64,000 nt of DNA from JBMFVE01 sp049966155. Lineage in GTDB: Bacteria; Bacteroidota; Ignavibacteria; Kryptoniales; JAKASW01. Where the stretch lies: assembly GCA_049966155.1 (NCBI GenBank), contig JBMFVE010000005.1, positions 1-64,000 on the forward strand, in the 5' to 3' direction. Position 1 is the stretch's first letter. Each line of letters starts with the position of its first letter. Under the pieces are notes generated by a model. That model worked only from the letters and a program-made list of their open reading frames with translations, was not told where the DNA came from and searched no databases. The translations under genes were made by a program, and so were the position numbers. Of this stretch, positions 1 to 8,433 are shown one piece after another.

Positions 1-234
1 ATGAGAATATATCAAACTTCCTTTATTATTAAAAAGGGCTACAGTGCTTCTCATGACCCCGTATTTTTCAAAAATTCCTGCTGGTACAACATGAATCGGA
101 TAAACTATCCCATTTGCCTCTGCCCACATGGAAAGCTTATGCAAGTCCATAGAGTCAACAATTCCTCCCTGTTCAATCAAAGCTGCTACTTGTCCTTGAA
201 ATCGAGAATAGTTTCTTGCTACTGAGTCGGAAAA
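1..234 (-). pseudogene. C-terminal remnant of a redoxin (TlpA/AhpC-like) gene, cut by window edge
   Basis: An open frame of 78 codons runs on the minus strand from just after a TGA at 235-237 to the window edge. Its end, with FEKYGVMRSTVALFNNKGSL, resembles the stretch of thioredoxin-fold redoxins that carries the (usually Pro-preceded) beta strand and the hydrophobic LIDKNGKIVY-type strand. The half with the active-site cysteines would lie upstream, but that space is taken by the propeller gene ending at 260, so the N-terminal half is missing or frameshifted. The first ATG in frame is at 150, with a GGAGGA 13 bases before it, which could support a short product. Redoxin genes commonly neighbour 6-bladed propeller genes. 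The family call is inference from short similarity; the rest lies outside the window. Confidence 0.4.
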
Positions 235-259
235 TCAGTTGTAGATTATCTTGTACTTC

Positions 260-1294
260 TTAAGAAAGGATCCCCTTGTTGGCTGTCAGATATAAGTTAT
301 TGTCTGCATCCACATAAAGTACCCGTGTGGGTTCAGGTAACAGGAACTGCGTGATAAAGGTGCCATCCTGTTCCATCACGTATACCGCCCTGTTGCCCGA
401 CCGGCTCGATTCGGATAAGAGGAAGATTTTCCCCGTTCTATCAAAACAGATTCTGAAAAACATACCTCCTGAAGGAATATTCCAGTCCGTTCCCTCGAGT
501 TTTTCCCAATCGACCTCTTTTGGCAGACCCGGGACAGAAAACCTTCCAATGAGCCGACCTTGCGCACTGTACAACTGTACATCATTCTTTACAGCACTTG
601 CCAGTGCAACTACCCCTTGATGTGAGATATCTATCCAGAAGATCATATACCACTGATCAGACACGTAATTGCCAGTGCTCGGTATACCTTGGGGACCGAT
701 GCTTAACACAGGTTTTCCTTTTTGATCATATCTGGTAAGAATTCTGTTTCTATCCGGACCAGCCGTAGTGATCCATAGAGATCCATCCAGCGCGAACCTC
801 AGCCCGGTTATTGGTGACGGCGCATAAAAGGATGTCAGATACTTGAAGCTCTTATCAAAAACCTGCACACGTGGAGAAGGAGAAGTTCCTACAGCTATTC
901 TCCCGTTCCAATAGGATATATACGTTGGATTTTCAAATTCGCCTGGCCCCTTACCTCGCCTTCCAAAAGTCCTGATAAATTTGCCCATTCGATCGTACAC
1001 AATAACCTGGTGAAGTAACCGATCGGCTATATATACCGTTCCCTCTTCATCAACTGCAATGTCACTTGCCTCAGCTATGTATGCTTCTTTGCTATCGCCA
1101 AATGTCTTGAGCAGTTTTAGTGTTACTTTCGTGGCAGAGGCTTTCCGCTTCGAATTCTGCAAAAGCATTGACGGGTTCCGCGAGTATTCGGTAGTGATCA
1201 ACAGCCGTTTAACTGCAACCGCACACAGAACCAATAAAGCAATTAGAACTGCAAATAGTAGATGGGGACGTTTCCATCTAATTGACACATTCAT
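260..1294 (-). CDS. NHL-repeat / 6-bladed beta-propeller protein, membrane-anchored
   Basis: This 344-residue protein starts with a positively charged segment and one hydrophobic helix (about residues 12-30), followed by a propeller with NHL-type blades such as AVDEEGTVYIADRLLHQVIV and FIRTFGRRGKGPGEFENP. It is therefore an exported or periplasmic propeller tethered at the N-terminus. The ATG at 1294 was chosen over an upstream in-frame start because GAGGAG lies 7 bases before it and the signal helix follows directly. No catalytic motif is visible, so no substrate can be named; related proteins in Bacteroidota act as binding or scaffold modules. It is preceded by a tiny secreted-peptide gene (1383-1490) and followed by a redoxin remnant, suggesting a small propeller/redoxin cassette. 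Confidence 0.8.
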   Translation of the reverse strand: MNVSIRWKRPHLLFAVLIALLVLCAVAVKRLLITTEYSRNPSMLLQNSKRKASATKVTLKLLKTFGDSKEAYIAEASDIAVDEEGTVYIADRLLHQVIVYDRMGKFIRTFGRRGKGPGEFENPTYISYWNGRIAVGTSPSPRVQVFDKSFKYLTSFYAPSPITGLRFALDGSLWITTAGPDRNRILTRYDQKGKPVLSIGPQGIPSTGNYVSDQWYMIFWIDISHQGVVALASAVKNDVQLYSAQGRLIGRFSVPGLPKEVDWEKLEGTDWNIPSGGMFFRICFDRTGKIFLLSESSRSGNRAVYVMEQDGTFITQFLLPEPTRVLYVDADNNLYLTANKGILS

Positions 1295-1382
1295 TTCAGA
1301 TCTCCTCGAAGATATATAAAAGCCTGGGTGCGTGCCTGCTGATTCCATGAGATGCGCAACGGCACGCACCCTTTGTGTCGAT

Positions 1383-1490
1383 TCATTGCAATGCTTGCTT
1401 GCAATACTGAGGCTTTAGCGCCTTTGCGTTCTCAACCGGCGCAACCGAAAGCGCTACCAAAAAAATGCCATCTAAGAGTAACCGTTTCAT
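1383..1490 (-). CDS. 35-residue putative secreted peptide upstream of the propeller gene
   Basis: A 35-codon frame with a near-perfect ribosome binding site (AGGAGGT, 4 bases before ATG) begins with MKRLLLDGIFLVALSVAPVE, a lysine/arginine start and a hydrophobic core like a short signal peptide, and ends in a short tail with one cysteine. It lies 88 bases upstream of the propeller gene on the same strand. Small leader-like peptides of the NVEALA type accompany 6-bladed propeller genes in Bacteroidales, and the VENAKAL segment here is loosely reminiscent of them, but the match is too short to assign the family. It could instead be a translated leader controlling the downstream gene. The good ribosome binding site is the main support. 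Confidence 0.42.
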   Translation of the reverse strand: MKRLLLDGIFLVALSVAPVENAKALKPQYCKQALQ

Positions 1491-1549
1491 GCTTACCTCC
1501 TATTTGGTTTTAGTTATTTGATTGAGAGCGTATGCTTTCGCAGACGCTG

Positions 1550-1947
1550 TTAACCAGGATCTCGGCAAGGGCACTTTCTCGCAACCCTTAACGAGAATAT
1601 AGCAAAAAAAAGCTTTCTCAAGTAGCGGGATAGGACGCCCGGTGCGTAAACATCCAGAATGTAAATATATCCATCCTGACCCACCTTCACCCGTAAAGGT
1701 TCCAAAACCCGCTTGCTCTTATAAGCGGCACCCCTGGTGATCCTCTTGCACCCTTATAGTTTAAGATGTAAACTCTCCCTTTATCTACAGAAACGCTCAG
1801 AGCAGTGAAACTTGATGGGTCTGCAAATCGCGTGATAACACCGCCGTTTACCCCCGACACTGACGCTTGAAAGGCAACGCTGTTGAGTAAATAACCTATC
1901 CCGATCCACAACTCAACCAATATCAACGAAATGGAAAACTTGGACAA
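1550..1947 (-). pseudogene. Frameshifted beta-propeller protein gene
   Basis: The frame from ATG 1947 encodes an N-terminal hydrophobic segment (ISLILVELWIGIGYLLNSVA) and then propeller-like sequence ending VDKGRVYILNYKGARG. From about 1740 the homologous-looking sequence continues in another frame (residues RVKVGQDGYIYILDVYAPG) and stops at 1550. GQDGYIYILD is a typical NHL or ScyD-type blade, and the first frame ends early at 1687. A single indel near 1740 would join the two, giving about 130 residues, still far shorter than a whole propeller, so the gene also seems deleted. It may be a decayed paralogue of the intact propeller gene 250 bases downstream. An assembly error at the junction cannot be excluded. 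Confidence 0.5.
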
Positions 1948-2112
1948 AAGGGCCGGAAACGCTTTGTAGGACAGAAAGGAAGCAAGTGTTTTAATTCGCA
2001 GGTGATAGTTCGTTATAATCTCTCTGGTTTTTCAGTTATTCGTTTGGAAATCGCCCGTTAGCTCAGAATGTTCTCACAAGGATTTGCACTGAAGCAAAAG
2101 TATTTTTAAGTT

Positions 2113-2295
2113 ATGAGCGTGATGAGGTCACGGAGCGCCTTGAAAGCAATCATTTTTTTTGTTCTGCTGGTCTGGCCGGTGCCCGCAATCTTCTTCAATG
2201 ATGGTTATCTTTTTTCCGTGCCTTTTTCAATAATTTATATTTTTGTCGTATGGTCTGTGGCAATTTTTGTCGCGTATAAATATCGCGAAAATTAA
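2113..2295 (+). CDS. Small two-helix membrane protein, CbrX-like partner of the symporter-kinase
   Basis: This 60-residue protein has two hydrophobic helices (about residues 11-29 and 35-54) separated by a short FFNDGYLFSVP loop, and a basic tail. Its stop lies 10 bases before the start of the Na+/solute symporter-kinase gene. Small two-helix proteins precede many symporters of this superfamily, and a small gene called cbrX precedes and is translationally coupled to cbrA in Pseudomonas. Position, size and topology fit such a role as an accessory subunit or coupling leader. The ATG at 2113 was used; a second ATG at 2122 would remove three residues. No clear Shine-Dalgarno sequence is present. 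Confidence 0.65.
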   Translation: MSVMRSRSALKAIIFFVLLVWPVPAIFFNDGYLFSVPFSIIYIFVVWSVAIFVAYKYREN

Positions 2296-2305
2296 AATAA
2301 ATTTT

Positions 2306-4762
2306 ATGACCGGCTATCCAGTTTTGCTGCTCGCGATTCTGGTGCTTTACCTCTCGCTTCTCTTCCTTCTTGCATACTGGGGCGAGAAGAACTCCAACTG
2401 GTTCAACGAGAATCGCCTGAGGTTGCTATATGTCCTTTCAGTACAGGTTTACTGCACTTCATGGACATTTTATGGCAGCATTGGCTTTGCATCTCACTTT
2501 GGGCTGGAATATCTGGCTGTTTATACAGGTCCAGTTATTATTCTTTTTCTTTCAGATTCTTTATTAAAGAAAATTCTTAAGCACGTTAAACGAGAAGGCG
2601 TTTCTACCGTTTCGGACTTTCTCAGCAGCCGGTATGGAGGATCCAGACGCGTTGCAACAGCCACCTCATTAGTTCTCCTTGTAGCAATTGTCCCTTACAT
2701 TGGATTACAGGTCAAGGCACTTTCAAATTCATTCTCCGTCCTCGCCGGTGGGTCAGAAAGAGTCTATATTGAAGCAACCATCATTGCCCTTGCTTTCCTT
2801 GCATTAATAGCTATTCTTTATGGAGGAAGATACCTGGATTTTACACGCCCACAGATTGGGCTCCTCTCAACAGTTGCATTTCAGTCGTTTGACAAAATTG
2901 TCCTTTTTTTATTTGCAAGTATTTTTGTAGTGTTCGCTATTGGCGGTGGACCACAGGAATTATTTAAACACGCGTTGCTGGAGCCGCAATTGAAACCCCT
3001 TTTGTCAGTTGGTTCAACTGACCATCCATACTTAATGTGGGTCTCAATAAATATTGCGTCTGCCATTGCCTTCATTTTACTTCCAAGACAATTCCACACA
3101 ATATTCGTTCAGAATAGAAGTGAAAAAGACCTGGAGACCTTAAAGTGGTTCAGTATGCTTTATTTACTCCTGATAAATTTGTTCGTCATTCCAGTGGCGC
3201 TCACTGGCGGGTTAATTCATTTACCAATCGAAAAAGCCGATGAATTTTTCCTCTCCGTTCCTTTGAAATCGGGATTCATAATTGTTGCACTCCTTGTTTT
3301 TATCGGCGGTTTTTCTGCTGCCGCTGCCATGATCCTGGTTGAAAGCATTGCAGTTTCCAAAATGCTCGTCACCGACATTGTCCTTCCTGTTGTACTTCCA
3401 CTCATCAGAAAGCATGGCAGAAAATCGACCGCCGGGCTCCATCCAGATCTGTATAAGGTCGTTCTCTATTCAACAAGGCTATCGATACCATTTATAATTC
3501 TTATGGGTTTTTTGTATGCTTACTATGTTGGAAAATACTTCATGCTTGTAGAAATCGGACTTGCTTCTTTTGTCGGTGTTGCCCAAATAGCACCGGCTTT
3601 CCTGATGGGAATTTTTTTTAAAGATGGAAATAAATCCGGTGCTTTCTGGGGTATTGTTGCGGGAACATTAATCTGGATTTATACCATGATCTTACCATCA
3701 ATGGCAAAAGCCGGGATTATATCAGAGGCTTTCATCAACTATGGACCATTCGGCATTCATATTTTGAGCCCAATTAATTTTCTCGGAGTTTTCGAGGCCG
3801 ACCCAATTACAAATGCCCTTTTCTGGTCCTTGTTTTTTAATTTACTAACATATTTGATCGCCTCATCGATAAAACCAGCTTCATCTGCCGAAAACGAATC
3901 TATCCGTAAGTTCTTTGGCGAGGAGACGCAGAACGGCGGCACCTTGAAATCTGAACTTGCAAAGATTCAATCAGACATTGAACGGCTGCTAACAATATCT
4001 GTAGGGCCATCCATTGCCCGTTCTATTGTCGAGGAAGGATTTACCCATGACAGCACAAGGTTATCCAAGATGCTCGACGACTTTACTGCTACACTTGAGA
4101 AGGAAAAGCGGCTGGCTTCCATAGGAGAATTATCGGCCAGCATTGCTCATGATCTGAGAAGTCCCATCGCAGCAATCCGACTTTCACTTGGAGACTTAGA
4201 GAACCTCTCTAAGGACAGCACCGAAAGCCAGAAAACCATTGAAAATGCTAAAGCAGCAATTGGAAGGATCGAACGTCTTATTAATGATATACTCTGGTAT
4301 TCTCGCGCTGATTTACTGAAGAAATCAAAAGTTAATCTGGCACATTCTTTAATGGACACTGTTTCCATGTTCACCGATGAAGCAAAGAGACGAAGCGTGA
4401 AGATCGAATTGAATTGTGATGAGTCCATAATGCTCGATGCAGACGCGACAAGGCTCAACGAGATTTTTACCAACGTACTGTCTAACGCACTTGAGGCTGT
4501 TAGGGATAATGAAGGCAAAATTTCAATAACGGCAAAACGGGTTAACGATAAATCTTTAATTGAATTTGCAGACAACGGGAGAGGAATTAGCAACGAAATC
4601 ATGAGCAAGATTTTTGTCCCTTTTTTTACAACAAAACAAGGGGGAACCGGCCTTGGACTTCCGATTGTCAAGCGACTTGTAAATGCACATGGTGGAGAAA
4701 TTTCAGTTCATTCCATCGAAGGAAAAGGAACAACCGTGGCGATTACCCTGCCTTTAGAATAA
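2306..4762 (+). CDS. Na+/solute symporter-histidine kinase fusion (CbrA/CrbS-like sensor)
   Basis: An 818-residue sensor. Residues about 5-530 are a sodium:solute symporter (SSS/PutP) module with some 13 membrane helices. After a short linker come a HisKA dimerisation domain with His615 in SIAHDLRSP and a HATPase domain with N box (NVLSNALEAVRDN), G1 box (DNGRGIS), F box (FVPFFTTK) and G2 box (GGTGLGLPIVK). No PAS or receiver domain is evident. Fusions of this kind (CbrA in Pseudomonas, CrbS/MxtR in other proteobacteria) couple nutrient transport or sensing to phosphorylation of a regulator and control use of acetate, amino acids or other carbon sources. The start at 2306 follows the preceding small gene; an upstream start at 2243 would overlap it. 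The sigma-54 type response regulator follows 12 bases downstream. Confidence 0.9.
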   Translation: MTGYPVLLLAILVLYLSLLFLLAYWGEKNSNWFNENRLRLLYVLSVQVYCTSWTFYGSIGFASHFGLEYLAVYTGPVIILFLSDSLLKKILKHVKREGVSTVSDFLSSRYGGSRRVATATSLVLLVAIVPYIGLQVKALSNSFSVLAGGSERVYIEATIIALAFLALIAILYGGRYLDFTRPQIGLLSTVAFQSFDKIVLFLFASIFVVFAIGGGPQELFKHALLEPQLKPLLSVGSTDHPYLMWVSINIASAIAFILLPRQFHTIFVQNRSEKDLETLKWFSMLYLLLINLFVIPVALTGGLIHLPIEKADEFFLSVPLKSGFIIVALLVFIGGFSAAAAMILVESIAVSKMLVTDIVLPVVLPLIRKHGRKSTAGLHPDLYKVVLYSTRLSIPFIILMGFLYAYYVGKYFMLVEIGLASFVGVAQIAPAFLMGIFFKDGNKSGAFWGIVAGTLIWIYTMILPSMAKAGIISEAFINYGPFGIHILSPINFLGVFEADPITNALFWSLFFNLLTYLIASSIKPASSAENESIRKFFGEETQNGGTLKSELAKIQSDIERLLTISVGPSIARSIVEEGFTHDSTRLSKMLDDFTATLEKEKRLASIGELSASIAHDLRSPIAAIRLSLGDLENLSKDSTESQKTIENAKAAIGRIERLINDILWYSRADLLKKSKVNLAHSLMDTVSMFTDEAKRRSVKIELNCDESIMLDADATRLNEIFTNVLSNALEAVRDNEGKISITAKRVNDKSLIEFADNGRGISNEIMSKIFVPFFTTKQGGTGLGLPIVKRLVNAHGGEISVHSIEGKGTTVAITLPLE

Positions 4763-4774
4763 AATGAGGAAAAG

Positions 4775-6151
4775 GTGAAGCTAAGCATTTTGCTAATTGA
4801 TGATGATGCTGAATTCGTAGAAGCTGTAAAAACAACCCTTCTGCGACATGGAAACAAAGTGTCAGTTGCATTAAATGGAGGAGAAGGAAACAAACAATTT
4901 CTATTTGGCGATTACGACGTTGTACTTATTGACAAAGGCCTCCCCGACATAGATGGAATCAAATTGGCATCTCTCATGAAGAGCCAAAAGCCAGATACTT
5001 TGGTAATTATTGTAACGGGAATTGGTAGCAACGACGATGCTATGACAGCAATAAAGGCCGGATGTGATGACTATCTTTTTAAACCTTTCAGTAACGAAGC
5101 TCTCCTCTTCAGCATAAAACGTCTGGTAGAGTTTCAATCACTGAAATTGCAGAAGAATCTCTACGTTGAAAGGAGTAAGAAATCCTCACAAATACTTTTT
5201 GTCTCGGGCAAGAGCAAGAAAATGGCAGAGGTTCTTGACAAAATTGAGCGCGTCAAAGACCTTGACGTGACAGTTGTAATTCAGGGTGAAACTGGCACAG
5301 GCAAGGGTCTGGTCGCCAACGCTATTCATTACATGGGATCGAGAAGCAATGAACCGTTTATAGAAGTGAATTGCTCTGCCCTGCCGGAGCAGCTTTTTGA
5401 AAGCGAGCTATTTGGACATGTAAAGGGGGCATTTACCGGTGCGGTAGTTGACAACAAGGGTTTTTTTATTGCTGCTGAAGGAGGGACATTGTTCCTGGAT
5501 GAGATTGTCGACATGCCTTTGCATGTACAGCCGAAACTTTTAAAAGTTATAGAAGATAAGAAGGTGACCCGCCTTGGTGCTACAATTGCAAAAGACATAG
5601 ACACGAGAATCATTGTGGCAACATCAAAACCACTTGAAAGAGAGGTAGCTGCCGGCAGGTTCCGCAGCGAGCTCTTTTATCGTTTAAATACTGTTGTAAT
5701 CAATCTCCCACCACTTCGTGACAGAATCGAGGATATACCTTATCTTGTAGATTACTTCGCTGCACAATCCTCAAAAAGATGGGGAAAACCGGGTATAAAA
5801 TTCTCCCCACTCGCAATAGAAGAAATGAAAAGTTATCCCTGGCCAGGTAATGTACGGGAATTGAAAAACGTTGTTGAAAGAAGCATCATAATGAGCACTT
5901 CGGATATGGTTACCAGCATTGACCTTGGCAATACATTTCTAACTGAAGAACACTCTGATGCAAAGAAGCCATTTCAGGAATTAAAAAGAGAAGTCATTAC
6001 AAATTTTGAAACACGATACCTGCGAGCTTTGCTCCAGGAAACAAGTGGAAACTTAACAGAAGCATCAAGAAGATCTGGATTAGACATTAAGAATCTTTCC
6101 GAGAAGTTAAAGAGATATAACATAAGCATTAAGGAGTTCAAGGGGTCATAA
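4775..6151 (+). CDS. NtrC-family sigma-54-dependent response regulator (CbrB-like)
   Basis: A 458-residue regulator with three domains. The receiver (1-120) has acidic residues DDD9-11, phospho-acceptor Asp53 in VLIDKGLPD and the conserved Lys in YLFKPF. The AAA+ domain has Walker A GETGTGKG, the GAFTGA loop that contacts sigma-54, and Walker B GGTLFLDEI. A short C-terminal Fis-type helix-turn-helix (SGNLTEASRRSGLDIKNLSE) binds DNA. The start is a GTG with GAGGAAAAG just before it, 12 bases after the kinase gene, so the pair is co-transcribed. The presence of GAFTGA means targets should carry -24/-12 promoters. Given the neighbours, acetate uptake and activation genes are the natural candidates, which is inference. 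Confidence 0.92.
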   Translation: MKLSILLIDDDAEFVEAVKTTLLRHGNKVSVALNGGEGNKQFLFGDYDVVLIDKGLPDIDGIKLASLMKSQKPDTLVIIVTGIGSNDDAMTAIKAGCDDYLFKPFSNEALLFSIKRLVEFQSLKLQKNLYVERSKKSSQILFVSGKSKKMAEVLDKIERVKDLDVTVVIQGETGTGKGLVANAIHYMGSRSNEPFIEVNCSALPEQLFESELFGHVKGAFTGAVVDNKGFFIAAEGGTLFLDEIVDMPLHVQPKLLKVIEDKKVTRLGATIAKDIDTRIIVATSKPLEREVAAGRFRSELFYRLNTVVINLPPLRDRIEDIPYLVDYFAAQSSKRWGKPGIKFSPLAIEEMKSYPWPGNVRELKNVVERSIIMSTSDMVTSIDLGNTFLTEEHSDAKKPFQELKREVITNFETRYLRALLQETSGNLTEASRRSGLDIKNLSEKLKRYNISIKEFKGS

Positions 6152-6285
6152 GCAATGAAAATTGTAATTTAATGAGATAATATGAGCTGAATCATATCCG
6201 GGAAACATAAGATTATGACAAGCCCTTCCGGTCTTCAGATTTATCCCGTTTTACATTGAATGAACCTTTACCAAAATTAATCAAT

Positions 6286-6341
6286 CAGGGACACAAGGAC
6301 TAAAGAAAGGTTTTGAATCTTTCACCTGTATCCCTGTTTTT
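6286..6341 (+). terminator. Rho-independent terminator after the response regulator
   Basis: Arms CAGGGA and TCCCTG (extended by partly paired ACA..AGG / CCTGT) close a loop of about 30 bases and are followed by TTTTT. It lies between the convergent regulator and porin genes, so it ends the plus-strand operon and might also serve the minus-strand porin message. Confidence 0.55.
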
Positions 6342-6348
6342 AATCCAA

Positions 6349-7455
6349 TCAGAACACAAACGCTTGCAATCTCAGCAGGATCTGTGTCTGACTCGTCAAT
6401 CCGTCGCCCCCATATGAGCCAATGCCGAGCTTGACATTAAAGTTGTGTCCCTTTCCATAATACGCAATTCCTCCTTGCAAAAAATGTCTGTTTGCAAAAT
6501 CTGAATTTCCAGATAAGGAGGTACCCATGCTAACATAATTAGCCTGAACAAATGGGGCTATGCCTATATCATGGAAATAGTACTCTCCTTCCGCAAAAAT
6601 AACACTCTGTTTGGCAATTGAAGGAAAAAGTGTCCCTCCATCATAATGAGTAAAATCCACCTGTATGGTTGGAACATCCCTGTTGCTTAGAGGATAGTCG
6701 CAAAAAATATCTGCTCCATAAGCAGTGTAATCAACCTGATGATCAAAACTAACTCCAATGCCAATGATCTTTCTAGCGCCCAGATAAGTGCCTGCATAAA
6801 AGTATCCCGGCTCATTTTGAAAGGGATACCAGACCGCCCTTGCTGTTATCCTCTCCGGCTTCAAGGAATAAGCACCTCTGTAGCCCTGGAACAGGCCAGC
6901 ACGGTATTCAAAGTGATCATCACCGAGAAATCCTCTCGCTTCTATGCCGTAGTCTCTTCCTACACGCGAACCTGTAGCAGCTGACCAGAGAAAAGTGTAG
7001 GGCCCATAGTCAATCCCGAGAAGAGATGCAGCCGATTGCTCGGAATTATGAGAGACAGGCATCAGCAGCATCCCAGCATCAATCATAAACTCTTTGCTAA
7101 ATGTGTAGGTCATAAATGCATCTTGAATGTATGTGTCGCTTGCTCCTTTAACAGGCGATGCAGAATATCCAACCTTCCCAAGGTTTGGATTATCAGTTTC
7201 GGCAAAGAAAGAAAGTTCTTTAGTAATATTTCCACCAATTAAGATTCTAAACCTGCGGATATACAGGTCCATAGATGTACCCTTACCACTTGGAGTAAAC
7301 GCTTCTGCCTGAAATTGAGATAATACTCCAAACTTGATAGACATTTCGCCGTTTGGTGAAGAAATCATCAATTGGGCACGTACTGAATTGGCTGTCAGCA
7401 GCACTGCTATGCTGAGCATGGCCATCAATACTTTATAAGGGGAAAAGTGCGACAT
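6349..7455 (-). CDS. Outer-membrane porin, OprO/OprP-like beta-barrel
   Basis: A 368-residue protein with a classic signal peptide (basic start, hydrophobic core, cleavage near SVRAQ at about residue 28) followed by alternating hydrophobic/aromatic strands and ending in LRLQAFVF with C-terminal Phe, the signature recognised by the outer-membrane assembly machinery. The segment SMDLYIRRFRILIGGNITKE matches the phosphate-selective porin O/P family, in which a strand-turn-strand near the N-terminus reads LRRARLGLSGKL. The family includes anion and pyrophosphate channels, but specificity cannot be read from sequence. Because it is the last gene after acs and satP on the same strand, a role in letting acetate or another organic anion through the outer membrane is plausible. 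Confidence 0.8.
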   Translation of the reverse strand: MSHFSPYKVLMAMLSIAVLLTANSVRAQLMISSPNGEMSIKFGVLSQFQAEAFTPSGKGTSMDLYIRRFRILIGGNITKELSFFAETDNPNLGKVGYSASPVKGASDTYIQDAFMTYTFSKEFMIDAGMLLMPVSHNSEQSAASLLGIDYGPYTFLWSAATGSRVGRDYGIEARGFLGDDHFEYRAGLFQGYRGAYSLKPERITARAVWYPFQNEPGYFYAGTYLGARKIIGIGVSFDHQVDYTAYGADIFCDYPLSNRDVPTIQVDFTHYDGGTLFPSIAKQSVIFAEGEYYFHDIGIAPFVQANYVSMGTSLSGNSDFANRHFLQGGIAYYGKGHNFNVKLGIGSYGGDGLTSQTQILLRLQAFVF

Positions 7456-7580
7456 GGTACGACTCCTTGTATTAGTTTTTTTGCAAATTGAAAATGCAGG
7501 ACTATTTCTTGCTTCCTGTTTGTGCAGTTAGCGTGGGAATTGGTTCACGCTGAACAGAACGAGAGGCCAGCAGAAGTTTT

Positions 7581-7602
7581 GGGCGAAGCGTTTGCCTCGC
7601 CC
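7581..7602. terminator. GC-rich hairpin between satP and the porin gene
   Basis: A nine-pair stem (GGGCGAAGC / GCCTCGCCC with one G-T pair) closes a four-base loop. On the plus strand it is followed by ATTTTATT, on the minus strand by AAAACTTC. It lies 66 bases past the satP stop and 126 bases before the porin start, so it could attenuate read-through from satP into the porin gene. Confidence 0.4.
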
Positions 7603-7667
7603 ATTTTATTGCCGAACCAATCAAAAAGAGAACTCTGAAAAATGCATTGATTAAATGTGCGCTCCGA

Positions 7668-8222
7668 TCAAACTGGCAGCACAACCTTCCCTTTTGCCTC
7701 ATTTATTACCTCGCCCATTGCAACATAAAAAGCAGAAAGTCCGCAGACCATTCCTTCCCAGCCAGCAAATTTCCCTATACCATCTATACCTGTCCACGCA
7801 TGAATCGCCAGAAGGAGGAACAATATCCAGAGTGTTAAGAAAATAAACTGAAGCCCCTTCCCTTTTTTAAAAGTTCCAATCCACATCATAAACGTGAAAA
7901 GGCCCCATCCAAGAAGATACCATCCCATAAAACCAGCATTGGGCGGATCAATCGATCCGAGCTTAGGTGTAATAATGATAGTAACCAGGGTTAACCAGAA
8001 TAAACCGTAAGATGTGAAGGCGGTCATCCCAAATGTGTTCCCTGTTTTAAACTCGGCTATCCCAGCGATCACCTGCGCCAGGCCTCCATAAAACACGCCC
8101 ATCGCAAGTATTGCACTGTTTACAGGGAAGAAACCAGCATTGGCGAGATTTAAAAGGACAGTGGTGAACCCAAATCCCATAAGGCCAAGTGGTGCCGGGT
8201 TTGATAGTTTCGATTCGTTCAT
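7668..8222 (-). CDS. satP: Acetate/succinate uptake transporter, SatP/GPR1-FUN34-YaaH family
   Basis: This 184-residue protein has six membrane helices and begins with the family signature NPAPLGLMGFGFTTVLLNLA just before helix 1. SatP-family proteins are acetate and succinate permeases or channels of the inner membrane. Length matches the family (about 190 residues). The ATG at 8222 has AGGAGGTAAAAG directly upstream, one of the strongest ribosome binding sites in the window. It lies 211 bases downstream of acetyl-CoA synthetase on the same strand, so import and activation of acetate are encoded together. A 6-base inverted repeat (TCGGCA...TGCCGA) lies about 35 bases before the start and may be an operator. 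Confidence 0.9.
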   Translation of the reverse strand: MNESKLSNPAPLGLMGFGFTTVLLNLANAGFFPVNSAILAMGVFYGGLAQVIAGIAEFKTGNTFGMTAFTSYGLFWLTLVTIIITPKLGSIDPPNAGFMGWYLLGWGLFTFMMWIGTFKKGKGLQFIFLTLWILFLLLAIHAWTGIDGIGKFAGWEGMVCGLSAFYVAMGEVINEAKGKVVLPV

Positions 8223-8257
8223 CTTTTACCTCCTGTTTTTTGTATGTTTTATATTCT

Positions 8258-8280
8258 GAATCGGCAGTGTGCCGAATCAT
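8258..8280. promoter_or_regulatory. Short palindrome upstream of satP, operator candidate
   Basis: The sequence contains TCGGCA-GTG-TGCCGA, a perfect 6-base inverted repeat with a 3-base spacer, some 35-50 bases before the satP start and upstream of its ribosome binding site. No poly-T follows on either strand, so a protein-binding site is more likely than a terminator. Confidence 0.3.
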
Positions 8281-8332
8281 ATGCTTCGGAACGTAAAAGA
8301 ACGATCGTACCACACCAATTTGTCATCAATTA

Positions 8333-8399
8333 AAGCCGCGTCTAATATCTGGTCAATGCTGCGGGTGTTCAGTCACTGACAGGTTGACAGGCGCGGCTT
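8333..8399. repeat. Long-range inverted repeat in the acs-satP gap
   Basis: AAGCCGCG at 8333-8340 and CGCGGCTT at 8392-8399 are perfect reverse complements around a 51-base loop, and the loop itself contains the small palindrome TCAGTCACTGA at 8369-8379. On the minus strand the second arm is followed by TTTAATT. It begins 35 bases past the acs stop, so it may fold at the acs mRNA 3' end, stabilising it or acting as a weak terminator ahead of satP. Confidence 0.45.
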
Positions 8400-8433
8400 G
8401 GCTAATTCTAAAGCCAAATACAAAGAAGTCGAA

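Noticed and set aside
4147..4671. Long minus-strand frame of 174 codons inside the kinase domain
   Set aside because: It is a shadow of the well-supported HisKA/HATPase coding sequence.
7502..7702. Minus-strand frame of 66 codons overlapping the satP end
   Set aside because: It overlaps satP in another frame, lacks a ribosome binding site and has no recognisable domain; the hairpin at 7581-7602 lies inside it.
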